From assembly GCF_038592985.1 (NCBI RefSeq), contig NZ_CP151951.1, positions 5,248,501 to 5,312,500 on the forward strand: a DNA stretch of 64,000 nt, given 5' to 3'. Origin of the DNA: Paenibacillus sp. FSL R10-2782 (GTDB lineage Bacteria > Bacillota > Bacilli > Paenibacillales > Paenibacillaceae). The stretch's first letter is position 1, and every line of letters begins with the position of its first letter. The position numbers were made by a program, and so were the translations under genes. Shown piece by piece: positions 52,655 through 61,230 of the stretch. The notes under the pieces were generated by a model, which ran no database searches, was not told the DNA's origin, and worked only from the letters and a program-made list of their open reading frames with translations.

Positions 52655-53836
52655 ATGAGTGTAGAAAATAGAGTTTTTGCGATACAAGATGGTCTGGACG
52701 GACGTGTGAATGCAGTCATAGATCAAACCCTTGCCGAGAAGCGCCTAGTCGGCGCAGTCGTCATGATATATATGGATGGTTCACCCGTATATGTGCGAGC
52801 GGCCGGGCTGGCTGATCGAGAAGAAAATATTCCTATGCGCGAGGATGCTTTATTTCGGCTCTCTTCTGTATCCAAGCCGATTGTATCTACTGCGGCCTTG
52901 GTTTTGGCAGCCCAAGGGTTGATTGAACTCGATGAATCTATTGAACGCTGGTTGCCAGACTTCCGCCCCCGATTGATTAGCGGCGAGCAGCCATCCATTA
53001 CGGTACGGCAATTGCTCACACATACTGCCGGGCTGACCTATGGCTTCTTAGAGGAAGAAGGCGGCGGCCCTTATCATCGTGCAGGCGTATCGGATGGCAT
53101 GGATTTCTCCAATCTTACGCTGGAAGAGAACTTGCAACGTTTGGCTTCCGTGCCTCTGTTATATACACCGGGTAAAGCATGGGGCTATTCAATTGCCACC
53201 GATGTGCTCGGCGCTATCATTAGCCGTGTATGTGGCACAACCCTTGATGCAGCTGTTAAAAAGCTCGTTACAGAACCTCTCGGTATGCAAGACACTAGCT
53301 TCACGGTTGCTGATCCCGAACGACTTGCCGCCGCTTATGTCAACGATACTCTGGAACCCCAGCGGATGCGTAAGCTTGAGGTTGCGCAGGTGTTTGAAGG
53401 CACAGCGGGACTTCGTTTTCAGCCTGCACGCGCCTTTGATCCCACGGCTTTCCATTCTGGAGGCTCTGGTATGATTGGCAGCGCAAAAGACTTCATGCGG
53501 CTGCTGGAAACACTGCGAAACGGCGGCAATCCATTACTTTCTGAGGAATGGGTACGTGAAATGGGTACCATCCAGACCGGAAATCTCCCCTTGGCAGGCT
53601 GGCCGGGACGGGGCTTCGGACTGGGATTCACCGTACTCCAAAATCCCGACGAAGGCGAAACAGCAGAATCCCCCGGAACGTGGCGTCTCGGAGGAGCTTA
53701 CGGTCATTCATGGTTCGTTGATCCCGCGCAAAGACTCAGTGTGGTCGCTTTTACCAATACAGCATTTGAAGGGATGTCGGGTCCGTTTACAACCGAGCTT
53801 TGCCAAGCCATTTACGGCAGCTCAAACAGGGTCTGA
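52655..53836 (+). CDS. Serine hydrolase (class C beta-lactamase / family VIII esterase-like)
   Basis: A 393-residue penicillin-binding-protein-fold hydrolase without a signal peptide. The nucleophile motif SVSK (S-x-x-K) is at about residues 71-74, in LFRLSSVSKPIVSTAALVLA; the second motif is GYSIATDVLG, with the catalytic Tyr but not the Asn of true beta-lactamases (YxN); the third is HSGGSGM. Lack of export signal and the YS motif favour a cytoplasmic esterase or amidase over antibiotic hydrolysis. The stop overlaps the convergent Lrp gene by 15 bases. Confidence 0.85.
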   Translation: MSVENRVFAIQDGLDGRVNAVIDQTLAEKRLVGAVVMIYMDGSPVYVRAAGLADREENIPMREDALFRLSSVSKPIVSTAALVLAAQGLIELDESIERWLPDFRPRLISGEQPSITVRQLLTHTAGLTYGFLEEEGGGPYHRAGVSDGMDFSNLTLEENLQRLASVPLLYTPGKAWGYSIATDVLGAIISRVCGTTLDAAVKKLVTEPLGMQDTSFTVADPERLAAAYVNDTLEPQRMRKLEVAQVFEGTAGLRFQPARAFDPTAFHSGGSGMIGSAKDFMRLLETLRNGGNPLLSEEWVREMGTIQTGNLPLAGWPGRGFGLGFTVLQNPDEGETAESPGTWRLGGAYGHSWFVDPAQRLSVVAFTNTAFEGMSGPFTTELCQAIYGSSNRV

Positions 53837-54265
53837 TAAAGCGGGAGCTACATGTTTAAGCTCTACAGGCGAGGATAAGACGATTAACGTGGTAGAGTGA
53901 CCGTGCTTTCCGCACTCATCCCCGAATTGCTCCAGCTTAAGCATGGATTCGACCATAACCTTAAGTAAATAATTTTGCTCGCCGCTAATTCGATGGCACT
54001 CAATGACTTCAGGCGCAGATTGGCAAAACTCAACAAATGAGTTGCATTGATTCGTGTGCACGAGCACATGAGCCATGATCGGCTTTCCGACTTTCTCATG
54101 TGAAACCATGGCCCGATATCCAGTGATAATGCCTTTATCCTCCATACGCCGCACTCTTTCCGTTACGGCAGGCTGGGAAAGTCCAACCTCTTTACCCAGC
54201 TCGGTCATGGAGATGCGTGCCTGGTTTTGTAGACATAGCAAAATTTTATGGTCCACTTGGTCCAT
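53822..54265 (-). CDS. Lrp/AsnC-family regulator
   Basis: A 147-residue regulator: N-terminal winged helix-turn-helix (about 1-50; DHKILLCLQNQARISMTELG, then LSQPAVTERVRRMEDKGIIT) and a C-terminal RAM/AsnC ligand domain (about 65-140; IMAHVLVHTNQCNSFVEFCQ, GEQNYLLKVMVESMLKLEQF). Proteins of this family sense amino acids and form octamers or hexadecamers on DNA. No linked transport or catabolic gene is adjacent on its strand, so the target is unknown. Confidence 0.88.
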   Translation of the reverse strand: MDQVDHKILLCLQNQARISMTELGKEVGLSQPAVTERVRRMEDKGIITGYRAMVSHEKVGKPIMAHVLVHTNQCNSFVEFCQSAPEVIECHRISGEQNYLLKVMVESMLKLEQFGDECGKHGHSTTLIVLSSPVELKHVAPALSDPV

Positions 54266-54433
54266 CGATAATCCAACTCCTTAAATACAAGGATATATTG
54301 CATATATACTTTATTTTTTATAATCAATTCAAATAATCACTTTTAATTTTATTGTACACTCAAATATTATCATGTAAAACCATGACCGTAAAGAGAGCTG
54401 CTATGGAGAAGACGTGATATCCTATGGCAAAAG

Positions 54434-54476
54434 AAAACCGGCTAACACTTTGTATATGTGTTAGGCCGGTTTTTGT
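54434..54476. terminator. Terminator-like hairpin
   Basis: AAAACCGGCTAACAC and GTGTTAGGCCGGTTTT (one bulged base) around about 9 bases, followed by TTG and more T on the plus strand. It lies past the SDR stop at 54520 on the minus strand and may act in both directions. Confidence 0.7.
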
Positions 54477-54519
54477 TTAACCATTGGTTTTCCTGCCTGT
54501 CAGTTGCGTGTGGCTTGGC

Positions 54520-55227
54520 TTAGATTAACGTGTAGCCGCCGTCCGGGAACAGCACACTTCCGGTGGTGAACTTGTTCGTCATCAGGTACAGCACGGTATG
54601 CGCGATTTCCTCGTTATACCCCACCCGATGGAGCAAGGTTACTTCCTTGTATTCCTCAAAAGCCTGCGCCCGCTGTTCGCCCTCGGGACCGTCTCTCCAG
54701 ATCGTTCCGGGAGATACGACATTGACCCGTACCGGAGCCAATTCTACCGCCAAAGCTTTACCCAAGCTTTCGATTGCGCCGTTAGCCGCCCCGTATGTAG
54801 CACCAAAGCCCATCGGCCTCTGGCTGAAGGCCCCGGACATGAGGACGATCGAGCCTTCCTTGGAAATATGCGGTACCGCATGCTTGGCAGCAAAATATTG
54901 CGGCCAGAATTTCCCCTCAAACGGCGTCTTCGCCTTTTCCGTATCTATCGTAATTGGGCCCCGTGTGTAGCTCGCGCCTGGTGTAAACAGATGGTCGAAT
55001 GCGCCGACCTTTTCAAAAAATGCCTGCACTTCCTCCTCCTTCTGATTATTCAATTGGAAGGTTTCCACCGATTCCGCAGGGATAACCTTCTTCGCCTGCT
55101 CTAGTTTCTCCGCAGAACGCCCAGCGATCACGATACTCGCTCCCTGCTTTGCTGCTTCTATCGCTGTTGCCAGCCCTATACCTGCACTGCCGCCAATGAC
55201 GACGACACGTTTATGATGTAAATTCAT
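54520..55227 (-). CDS. Short-chain dehydrogenase/reductase, atypical active site
   Basis: A 235-residue Rossmann-fold protein with the cofactor motif GGSAGIGLA (about 13-21) and an active-site Ser in VLMSGAFSQRP. At the usual YxxxK position the sequence reads ATYGAANGAIESLGK, so Tyr is kept but the catalytic Lys is replaced by Asn. The C-terminus LFPDGGYTLI is usual. Some SDR subgroups carry this Y-x-x-x-N form, so it may still act on a specialised substrate. It lies 59 bases downstream of the AraC gene on the same strand. Confidence 0.85.
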   Translation of the reverse strand: MNLHHKRVVVIGGSAGIGLATAIEAAKQGASIVIAGRSAEKLEQAKKVIPAESVETFQLNNQKEEEVQAFFEKVGAFDHLFTPGASYTRGPITIDTEKAKTPFEGKFWPQYFAAKHAVPHISKEGSIVLMSGAFSQRPMGFGATYGAANGAIESLGKALAVELAPVRVNVVSPGTIWRDGPEGEQRAQAFEEYKEVTLLHRVGYNEEIAHTVLYLMTNKFTTGSVLFPDGGYTLI

Positions 55228-55286
55228 ACAATTCTCAGCTCCTTTGTACGGATTATATCATAACTATTTTATTACTATACATATTT

Positions 55287-56228
55287 TTATTCGGATGGGC
55301 CTTCCTGCACCGTGCTTTTGCGGTAGGATGTCGGCGACTGACCGGACCATCGCTTAAACTGCCTGCTAAAATGTGCAATGTTCCCATAGCCGAGCATATC
55401 GGTAATTTGCTGCACCGTCCATTGCGGATCCGCCAACAGCAATTTGGCTTCGTGCAAGACAAGACCAGACAGATACACACGGGGAGATACACCGAAGACA
55501 CTACGGAATACACGATTACAATGGGACACGCTAATACCTAACTCGGATGAAATATCCTCAATCCCATCATGCTTTTCCACAGAATCCATCTGTCCAAAAT
55601 GCTGATTCACCCTGCCTTGAAGGCGGCTGGCAATCTGATAGGCAAGCTCAGCCTGCACGTATCCACGCCCCGGCAGATGTGCCGCTTCACTGGACACCGC
55701 CTCCCATAACGTAGCAAACAGCTCAAATACGGCAGATTGTATCCGCATACGCTTCGCCACCGAATCTCCTGCTTTTTCTGCATTGGGTGTGGAAAGTTCG
55801 AGCAACTTATCCAGCGCGGGTCCTATCTGCCTCGCCACCGCACCTTCGGCTGGAAACAGCACTTGCTCCAGACGACTCAGCAACGAAAGAAACAACTTGT
55901 CATCAATGTCGAAATGCATGCAAAAGTACGTAAAGCCCTCCCCACTGCTGTGGCTGGAGTGAACGATTCCCGGTCGAAGAAGAACCAGATCCCCCTGTCG
56001 CTGTGTATAGCTGCTACCCTCCACCACCATCACCTGCTCTCCTGCAAGCACGATATTAATTTCATATTGAGGATGCTCGTGTGGTGGATAGTCCCAGTCC
56101 CCTCCGACACTTCGCGTATGAATGGCAAACAGATTGACCGTGGTTCGCACATCGGGAAAAAAGAATTCCTCTCCAGTAGCCGTAAGGTCTGGATGGTCTG
56201 GGCGATTCGGTAAACGTGGTGACGACAT
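55287..56228 (-). CDS. AraC-family regulator with cupin sensor domain
   Basis: A 313-residue regulator: N-terminal cupin (about 20-120; HEHPQYEINIVLAGEQVMVV, VLLRPGIVHSSHSSGEG with the His residues of a sugar-binding cupin) and a C-terminal AraC domain (about 205-305; GISVSHCNRVFRSVFGVSPR, VQQITDMLGYGNIAHFSRQF). Start at 56228 follows GGAGGGG. It diverges from the GH52-GH67 operon across a 218-base gap and is the likely local activator, with xylo- or aldouronic oligosaccharides as inferred inducers. Confidence 0.88.
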   Translation of the reverse strand: MSSPRLPNRPDHPDLTATGEEFFFPDVRTTVNLFAIHTRSVGGDWDYPPHEHPQYEINIVLAGEQVMVVEGSSYTQRQGDLVLLRPGIVHSSHSSGEGFTYFCMHFDIDDKLFLSLLSRLEQVLFPAEGAVARQIGPALDKLLELSTPNAEKAGDSVAKRMRIQSAVFELFATLWEAVSSEAAHLPGRGYVQAELAYQIASRLQGRVNQHFGQMDSVEKHDGIEDISSELGISVSHCNRVFRSVFGVSPRVYLSGLVLHEAKLLLADPQWTVQQITDMLGYGNIAHFSRQFKRWSGQSPTSYRKSTVQEGPSE

Positions 56229-56446
56229 GTTTCCCCTCCTTGCGTACATAGGATTTTACTCCAGTATATCGTTTTCGGCACGATTTGGATAAATTAATGC
56301 GCGATTTGACAATGGTTACTCGGAGCGTAGCATGCTAGGCTCTATATGAGATCCAGTGAGTATAATATATGGCGGATATAGGATCATGCTGCAAAATACT
56401 TTTGTGTATGGAAGTCACTCTTTATGTTGAAAGGGGTTTCATTATC

Positions 56447-58642
56447 ATGACGAAAAATATATTTTATAACACGCAACACTCACCTATCGGGGCCTTCTCC
56501 AGCTTTACGCTCGGGTTCAAAGGTAATCGGGGTGGACTTGGCTTGGAGTTGGGCAAGCCAGCAGATGAAAATGTATATATCGGGCTGCAATCCAGAGACG
56601 GTGAGGTATATGAGGCGCTTCCCTTTTTTGCAGCCGCACAGGACGAAAGCGCCCGATACGATGTGGAGAAAAAGGATAAACGAACGGAGCCACAGCTCGT
56701 TCCCTTTGCCGATCAAGACATTACCCGTGAGCTAAAAGTGGGATCGGATACATGGAGCGCTGGAGATTTGACGTTCCGGCTGTATTCTCCTGTCCGTCCG
56801 GTGCCAGAGCCGGGGAAAGCGGATGTGGATGAGCTGCGGGCAGCGCTGGTTCCAGCGGTATTTGCCGAGCTTACGGTCGATAATACGCAGGGAACGGCTG
56901 TGCGGAGAGCTTTTTTCGGCTATCAGGGCAGTGATCCGTACAGCGGGATACGCATTGTTGGAGAAGACCCACGCAGGGACGCTGTGAATTCTCCCCAATC
57001 GCAAAGACTCACGGGTGTTGGCCAAGGGCGCAGCACAGCTATTGTGACCAATAGCAGCGAAGCGATACCTGCAACTGGATTTAAAATGGAGAGCCTGCTC
57101 GGGGAGAACATGGATGAGAATTTATCCTTTGGCCTGGGCGTGACGGGTGCGCTCCTCATGGACGTTCCCGCAGGCGAAAAGCGCACGTATTCCTTCGCCA
57201 TATGCTTCTATCGCGGCGGCATCGTTACTACAGGTATCGACACAGCGTATTACTACACCCGGCTGTTCACGAATATTGAAGACGTGGCGGGCTATGCTTT
57301 GGAGCATTTTACAGACCTGACCGCAGCCTGTATCCAGGCGAACCACTGGATGGAGTCGGCAGGCTTGAGCCAGAATCAGGAATTTATGCTCGTGCAGGCG
57401 ATTCACAGCTATTACGGCAGCACCCAGTTGCTCAGTCAGCAAGCGGATGGAGAACCGATCTGGATCGTTAACGAAGGCGAATATCGGATGATGAATACGC
57501 TGGATTTGACGGCGGATCAGCTTTACTTTGAGTTGACTTTGAACCCATGGACGGTACGCAACGAGCTGGAGTGGTTCGTCAAACGGTACAGCTACCGGGA
57601 TGAGGTACGGTTTCCGGCAGACGAACAGACCTATCCTGGCGGCATTACGTTCACGCATGATATGGGCGTGGCAAATGTGTTCTCACGTCCGGGATATTCC
57701 TGTTATGAGCTGGCAGGGATTGACGGCTGCTTCTCTTATATGAGCCATGAAGAGCTGGTGAACTGGCTATGCTGCGCCACGGTATATATCGAACAGACAC
57801 AGGATCGGTCATTTACCGCGCGTATGCTGCCTATCTTGCGTGAATGCTTCGCCAGCATGTTACAGCGGGATCATCCAGACCCGGCGCAACGAAACGGCTT
57901 AATGGGCCTGGACAGCTCCAGAACCCTTGGAGGCGCAGAAATTACAACCTACGATAGTCTGGACGTATCCTTGGGACAGTCCCGCAACAACATCTATTTG
58001 GGCAGCAAATGCTGGGCCGTATATATTGCGCTGGAAAAGCTATTTGCCTCAGAAGGGCTGGATTCCCTTTCACAGGAAGCAGCCTTACAGGCAGACAAAT
58101 GCGCAGCAGCGATCACAGCGCAAATGACAGACAAGGGCTATATTCCTGCGGTCATTCAGGAGGGCAATGATTCACAGATTATCCCCGCTATTGAGGGGCT
58201 GATCTTCCCTTACTTCACAGGCTGCGAAGAAGCACTTCAACTCAATGGACGATTTGGCGGATATATACAAGCCCTTCGACGCCATTTGGAAACGGTGCTG
58301 GCACCGGGAGTTTGCCTGTTCGAAGATGGAGGCTGGAAGCTGTCCTCGACTAGTAACAATTCCTGGCTGAGTAAAATCTACCTGTCCCAGTTCATTGCTC
58401 GCGAGCTACTGGAGCTGCCTTGGGAGGAAGCAGGGCAGGCTGCGGATGCTGCCCATGTCTCATGGCTCCTGCACTCCGAGGAATCCTATTGGTGCTGGAG
58501 CGACCAAATACTCTCCGGTATTGCCCACGGCAGCAAATATTACCCGCGAGGAGTTACCGCTATTTTGTGGCTATACGAAGGTAAAGGCAACCGTCTGGTT
58601 CTTCCCCGGCACATGAGTCAGGATCAGGAGCAGCATGCCTGA
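56447..58642 (+). CDS. GH52 beta-xylosidase
   Basis: A 731-residue cytoplasmic retaining beta-xylosidase releasing xylose from xylooligosaccharides. It begins FYNTQHSPIGAFSSFTLGF, closely like the Geobacillus GH52 enzymes, and shares VGQGRSTAIV, the NEGEYRMMNT motif (about 342-350) holding the nucleophile Glu, FTHDMGVANVFSRPGYS, GLDSSRTLGGAEITTYDSLD with the acid/base Asp, and SSTSNNSWLSKIYLSQFIAR. Start at 56447 (AAGGGG upstream) gives the conserved N-terminus; the longer frame to 56369 does not. It is followed 36 bases later by the alpha-glucuronidase gene, so both are transcribed together. Confidence 0.94.
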   Translation: MTKNIFYNTQHSPIGAFSSFTLGFKGNRGGLGLELGKPADENVYIGLQSRDGEVYEALPFFAAAQDESARYDVEKKDKRTEPQLVPFADQDITRELKVGSDTWSAGDLTFRLYSPVRPVPEPGKADVDELRAALVPAVFAELTVDNTQGTAVRRAFFGYQGSDPYSGIRIVGEDPRRDAVNSPQSQRLTGVGQGRSTAIVTNSSEAIPATGFKMESLLGENMDENLSFGLGVTGALLMDVPAGEKRTYSFAICFYRGGIVTTGIDTAYYYTRLFTNIEDVAGYALEHFTDLTAACIQANHWMESAGLSQNQEFMLVQAIHSYYGSTQLLSQQADGEPIWIVNEGEYRMMNTLDLTADQLYFELTLNPWTVRNELEWFVKRYSYRDEVRFPADEQTYPGGITFTHDMGVANVFSRPGYSCYELAGIDGCFSYMSHEELVNWLCCATVYIEQTQDRSFTARMLPILRECFASMLQRDHPDPAQRNGLMGLDSSRTLGGAEITTYDSLDVSLGQSRNNIYLGSKCWAVYIALEKLFASEGLDSLSQEAALQADKCAAAITAQMTDKGYIPAVIQEGNDSQIIPAIEGLIFPYFTGCEEALQLNGRFGGYIQALRRHLETVLAPGVCLFEDGGWKLSSTSNNSWLSKIYLSQFIARELLELPWEEAGQAADAAHVSWLLHSEESYWCWSDQILSGIAHGSKYYPRGVTAILWLYEGKGNRLVLPRHMSQDQEQHA

Positions 58643-58678
58643 CACTAACCTTCACCTGCCCAAAAGGAGGCCCCTAAT

Positions 58679-60880
58679 ATGAGCAAGCGTATCGACATGC
58701 AAAGAGAGAGCGGCTATGACGCTTGGCTGCATTATCACCGCAATCGTAAGGTGGAGAGCATGCCCGCTTGGTGCAAGGCCATCGTAGTTCAAGTGGCAGA
58801 TGAAGTACTTCAAACGGCTGCGAGCGAGCTTCAACACGGACTGACCTCCATGTTCGGACAGCAGCCGAAGATGAGTACCGTTCCAGTGAGTGCGCCATTC
58901 ATTGCTTTGGGTACATTCCAAGAGCATCCATGGGTTGCAGAACAATTTAACGCAGAGGAACGGGCAGAGGTGAGCACAGAAGGCTACCGAATTCGCGGTA
59001 TAGGGGATCCAAACCCGGTACATTCAGCTTCGTATGATCACGATAATGAGACCATAAAGAGGGCGTACGTCACGATCGCAGGGCAGACCACCAAAGGCGT
59101 ATTATACGGGGTTTTTCATCTGCTGCGCTGGCTGCAAGGAGGACTGGATGGCAGGCTGAAGTCCGGCATTGAATCCTTGCACGCTCCCATTCTGGATGTA
59201 GTGTCTAATCCGGCTAATCCCATCCGCATGATCAACCACTGGGATAATATGGACGGTAGTGTAGAACGCGGGTATGCGGGAGCATCCATTTTCTACGAAA
59301 ATAACGCCTTTACCACAAATATGGACCGTCTTCGAGACTACGCTCGTCTACTTGCCTCTGTTGGCATTCAGGCCCTATCCATTAACAATGTGAATGTTCA
59401 TCACGTAGAAACAGAGCTGATTACAGACACATTTCTACCGGATGTGGCCAAAGTGGCTGCAGTGTTTCGCGCCTATGGCATCCAAATTTATTTGAGCATT
59501 AATTATGCCAGCCCTATTCAGCTCGGCGGGTTAACCACCGCCGATCCTCTGAACCCTGGCGTAGTTGAATGGTGGCAGGCCAAAGCCCGGGAAGTTTACG
59601 CCGCCGTTCCTGATCTGGGCGGCTTCGTGGTAAAAGCCGATTCCGAGAATCGCCCCGGGCCGTTCAGCTACGGGCGTCATCACGCCGATGGCGCCAATAT
59701 GCTGGCAGATGCGTTGCAGCCCTACGGCGGACGGGTGATTTGGCGCTGCTTTGTCTATGACTGCAAGCAGGACTGGCGTGACCGCAAGACGGATCGGGCT
59801 CGCGCGGCCTTTGACCATTTTAGACCCCTGGATGGGCTGTTCCGGGAAAATGTCATTTTACAGATTAAAAATGGTCCCATGGATTTTCAGGTGCGGGAGC
59901 CTGTCTCCCCCTTGTTTGGCGCGCTGGAAGCTACCCAGGTGTTGCTGGAATTTCAAATTGCACAGGAGTACACGGGACAGCAGCGGCATTTGTGTTATCT
60001 TGTTCCGCAATGGAAGGAGATACTGGATTTTGACACCTACGCACAGGGAAAAGGCTCCACCATCAAGTGCATCGTAAGTGGCGCTCTGCATAGCAGGAGC
60101 AATTCTGCTTCCCCTTCCTCCACCAAACAGACCAACTATGGGATCGCCGCTGTATCCAATATTGGGGCAGACACCAATTGGACCGGACATTTGCTCGCCC
60201 AGTCCAATCTTTACGGCTACGGTCGGTTGGCATGGGACCCGGAGCTATCCGCAGACGAAATCGCTGATGAGTGGGTTCGGCTGACGTTTAGCGGACAAGG
60301 AAAGCGTGACAGCGGTACAGATTTCATTCCTGCTATTAAGCAAATGCTGCTCGATTCATGGAATATTTACGAGTCCTACACCGCCCCGCTTGGGATCGGC
60401 TGGATGGTCAGCCCTGGCCACCACTATGGGCCGGATGTAGACGGCTACGAATATTCGATGTGGGGGACCTATCATTTTGCCGATTGTCGGGGAATCGGTG
60501 TAGACCGCACAACTGCAACCGGAACGGGCTATGCCGGACAATATTTTTCTCCCCAGGCGGATATCTATGAATCCATCGATACCTGCCCGGATGAGCTGCT
60601 ATTGTTTTTTCATCATGTTCCTTATACGCACGTGCTCCACTCTGGTCAAACCGTCATTCAACACATTTATGATACACATTTTGATGGTGCGGAACGTGCG
60701 GTCGGCCTTAGAGACACATGGATTAGTCTGCGGGATCATCTGGATGAAGCGATCTATGAACAGGTGCTAGAGCGTCTGGAGCATCAGGTTGAGCATGCTC
60801 AGGAATGGCGGGATCGGATCAATACGTATTTTTACCGCAAAAGTGGCATTGCCGACCAGAAAATTCGCCCTATTTTTTAA
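58679..60880 (+). CDS. aguA: GH67 alpha-glucuronidase
   Basis: A 733-residue cytoplasmic inverting enzyme that removes (4-O-methyl-)glucuronic acid from the non-reducing end of aldouronic acids. Three-domain GH67 layout: N-terminal (about 1-140), TIM barrel (about 140-470) and C-terminal helical domain. Key blocks are [47 protein letters not shown], and the catalytic pair region [20 protein letters not shown] followed by [10 protein letters not shown]. The ribosome site AAAGGAGGCCC precedes ATG. Together with GH52 it finishes degradation of aldouronates imported by the lpl-type transporter, feeding the UxuA branch at 38.6 kb. Confidence 0.95.
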   Translation: MSKRIDMQRESGYDAWLHYHRNRKVESMPAWCKAIVVQVADEVLQTAASELQHGLTSMFGQQPKMSTVPVSAPFIALGTFQEHPWVAEQFNAEERAEVSTEGYRIRGIGDPNPVHSASYDHDNETIKRAYVTIAGQTTKGVLYGVFHLLRWLQGGLDGRLKSGIESLHAPILDVVSNPANPIRMINHWDNMDGSVERGYAGASIFYENNAFTTNMDRLRDYARLLASVGIQALSINNVNVHHVETELITDTFLPDVAKVAAVFRAYGIQIYLSINYASPIQLGGLTTADPLNPGVVEWWQAKAREVYAAVPDLGGFVVKADSENRPGPFSYGRHHADGANMLADALQPYGGRVIWRCFVYDCKQDWRDRKTDRARAAFDHFRPLDGLFRENVILQIKNGPMDFQVREPVSPLFGALEATQVLLEFQIAQEYTGQQRHLCYLVPQWKEILDFDTYAQGKGSTIKCIVSGALHSRSNSASPSSTKQTNYGIAAVSNIGADTNWTGHLLAQSNLYGYGRLAWDPELSADEIADEWVRLTFSGQGKRDSGTDFIPAIKQMLLDSWNIYESYTAPLGIGWMVSPGHHYGPDVDGYEYSMWGTYHFADCRGIGVDRTTATGTGYAGQYFSPQADIYESIDTCPDELLLFFHHVPYTHVLHSGQTVIQHIYDTHFDGAERAVGLRDTWISLRDHLDEAIYEQVLERLEHQVEHAQEWRDRINTYFYRKSGIADQKIRPIF

Positions 60881-60986
60881 GCAAGTAACCCCGTGCAATA
60901 CTGCTTAGTGGTTGCGCAGACTACTACACCCTCAAACGTTCCTGATTCTGTATGGAAAGTCGTCTCCAATCTATCTTGTACAGTAC

Positions 60987-61026
60987 AAAAAGGCATGCGT
61001 CTGATTTCCAGACCTATGCCTTTTTT
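60987..61026 (+). terminator. aguA terminator
   Basis: AAAAAGGCATGCGTCTG / CAGACCTATGCCTTTTTT with one mismatch near the middle, five-base loop and a T-run at the end of the right arm. Confidence 0.85.
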
Positions 61027-61173
61027 GAGGATTAAACGGGCTTGGAATCATTTGCAGCAGCAGTTGGTCGTCTGTTCCTATCAAGGTGTCACTAGCGAAA
61101 TAGTCATATTTCTCCCCCCGAGTGTGCAATAAATTCTTCTTTTTTATGCAACCGCTTGCTTTATAATCATTTT

Positions 61174-61187
61174 TGTAAACGTTTACA
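61174..61187. promoter_or_regulatory. Perfect cre palindrome of the amylase gene
   Basis: TGTAAACGTTTACA matches the CcpA consensus at every position and is fully palindromic. It begins seven bases after the -10 box TATAAT (61162-61167), over the predicted transcription start, where CcpA blocks initiation; glucose repression of the amylase is therefore expected. Confidence 0.8.
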
Positions 61188-61230
61188 GAATGTTGTCGAA
61201 ATAGACTATGCTTTGGGGAGGATGATCGAT

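Larger units (their letters stand above)
60881..61230. promoter_or_regulatory. Spacer between aguA and the amylase gene
   Basis: A 350-base gap. It contains the aguA terminator (60987-61026), the amylase promoter with a TATAAT at 61162-61167 (no good -35 box at 17 bases), and the cre palindrome at 61174-61187. I see no gene in it. Confidence 0.65.

Noticed and set aside
52655..53836. Serine hydrolase considered as an antibiotic-resistance class C beta-lactamase
   Set aside because: No signal peptide, and YSI replaces the YxN motif, so an esterase-like role is more likely.
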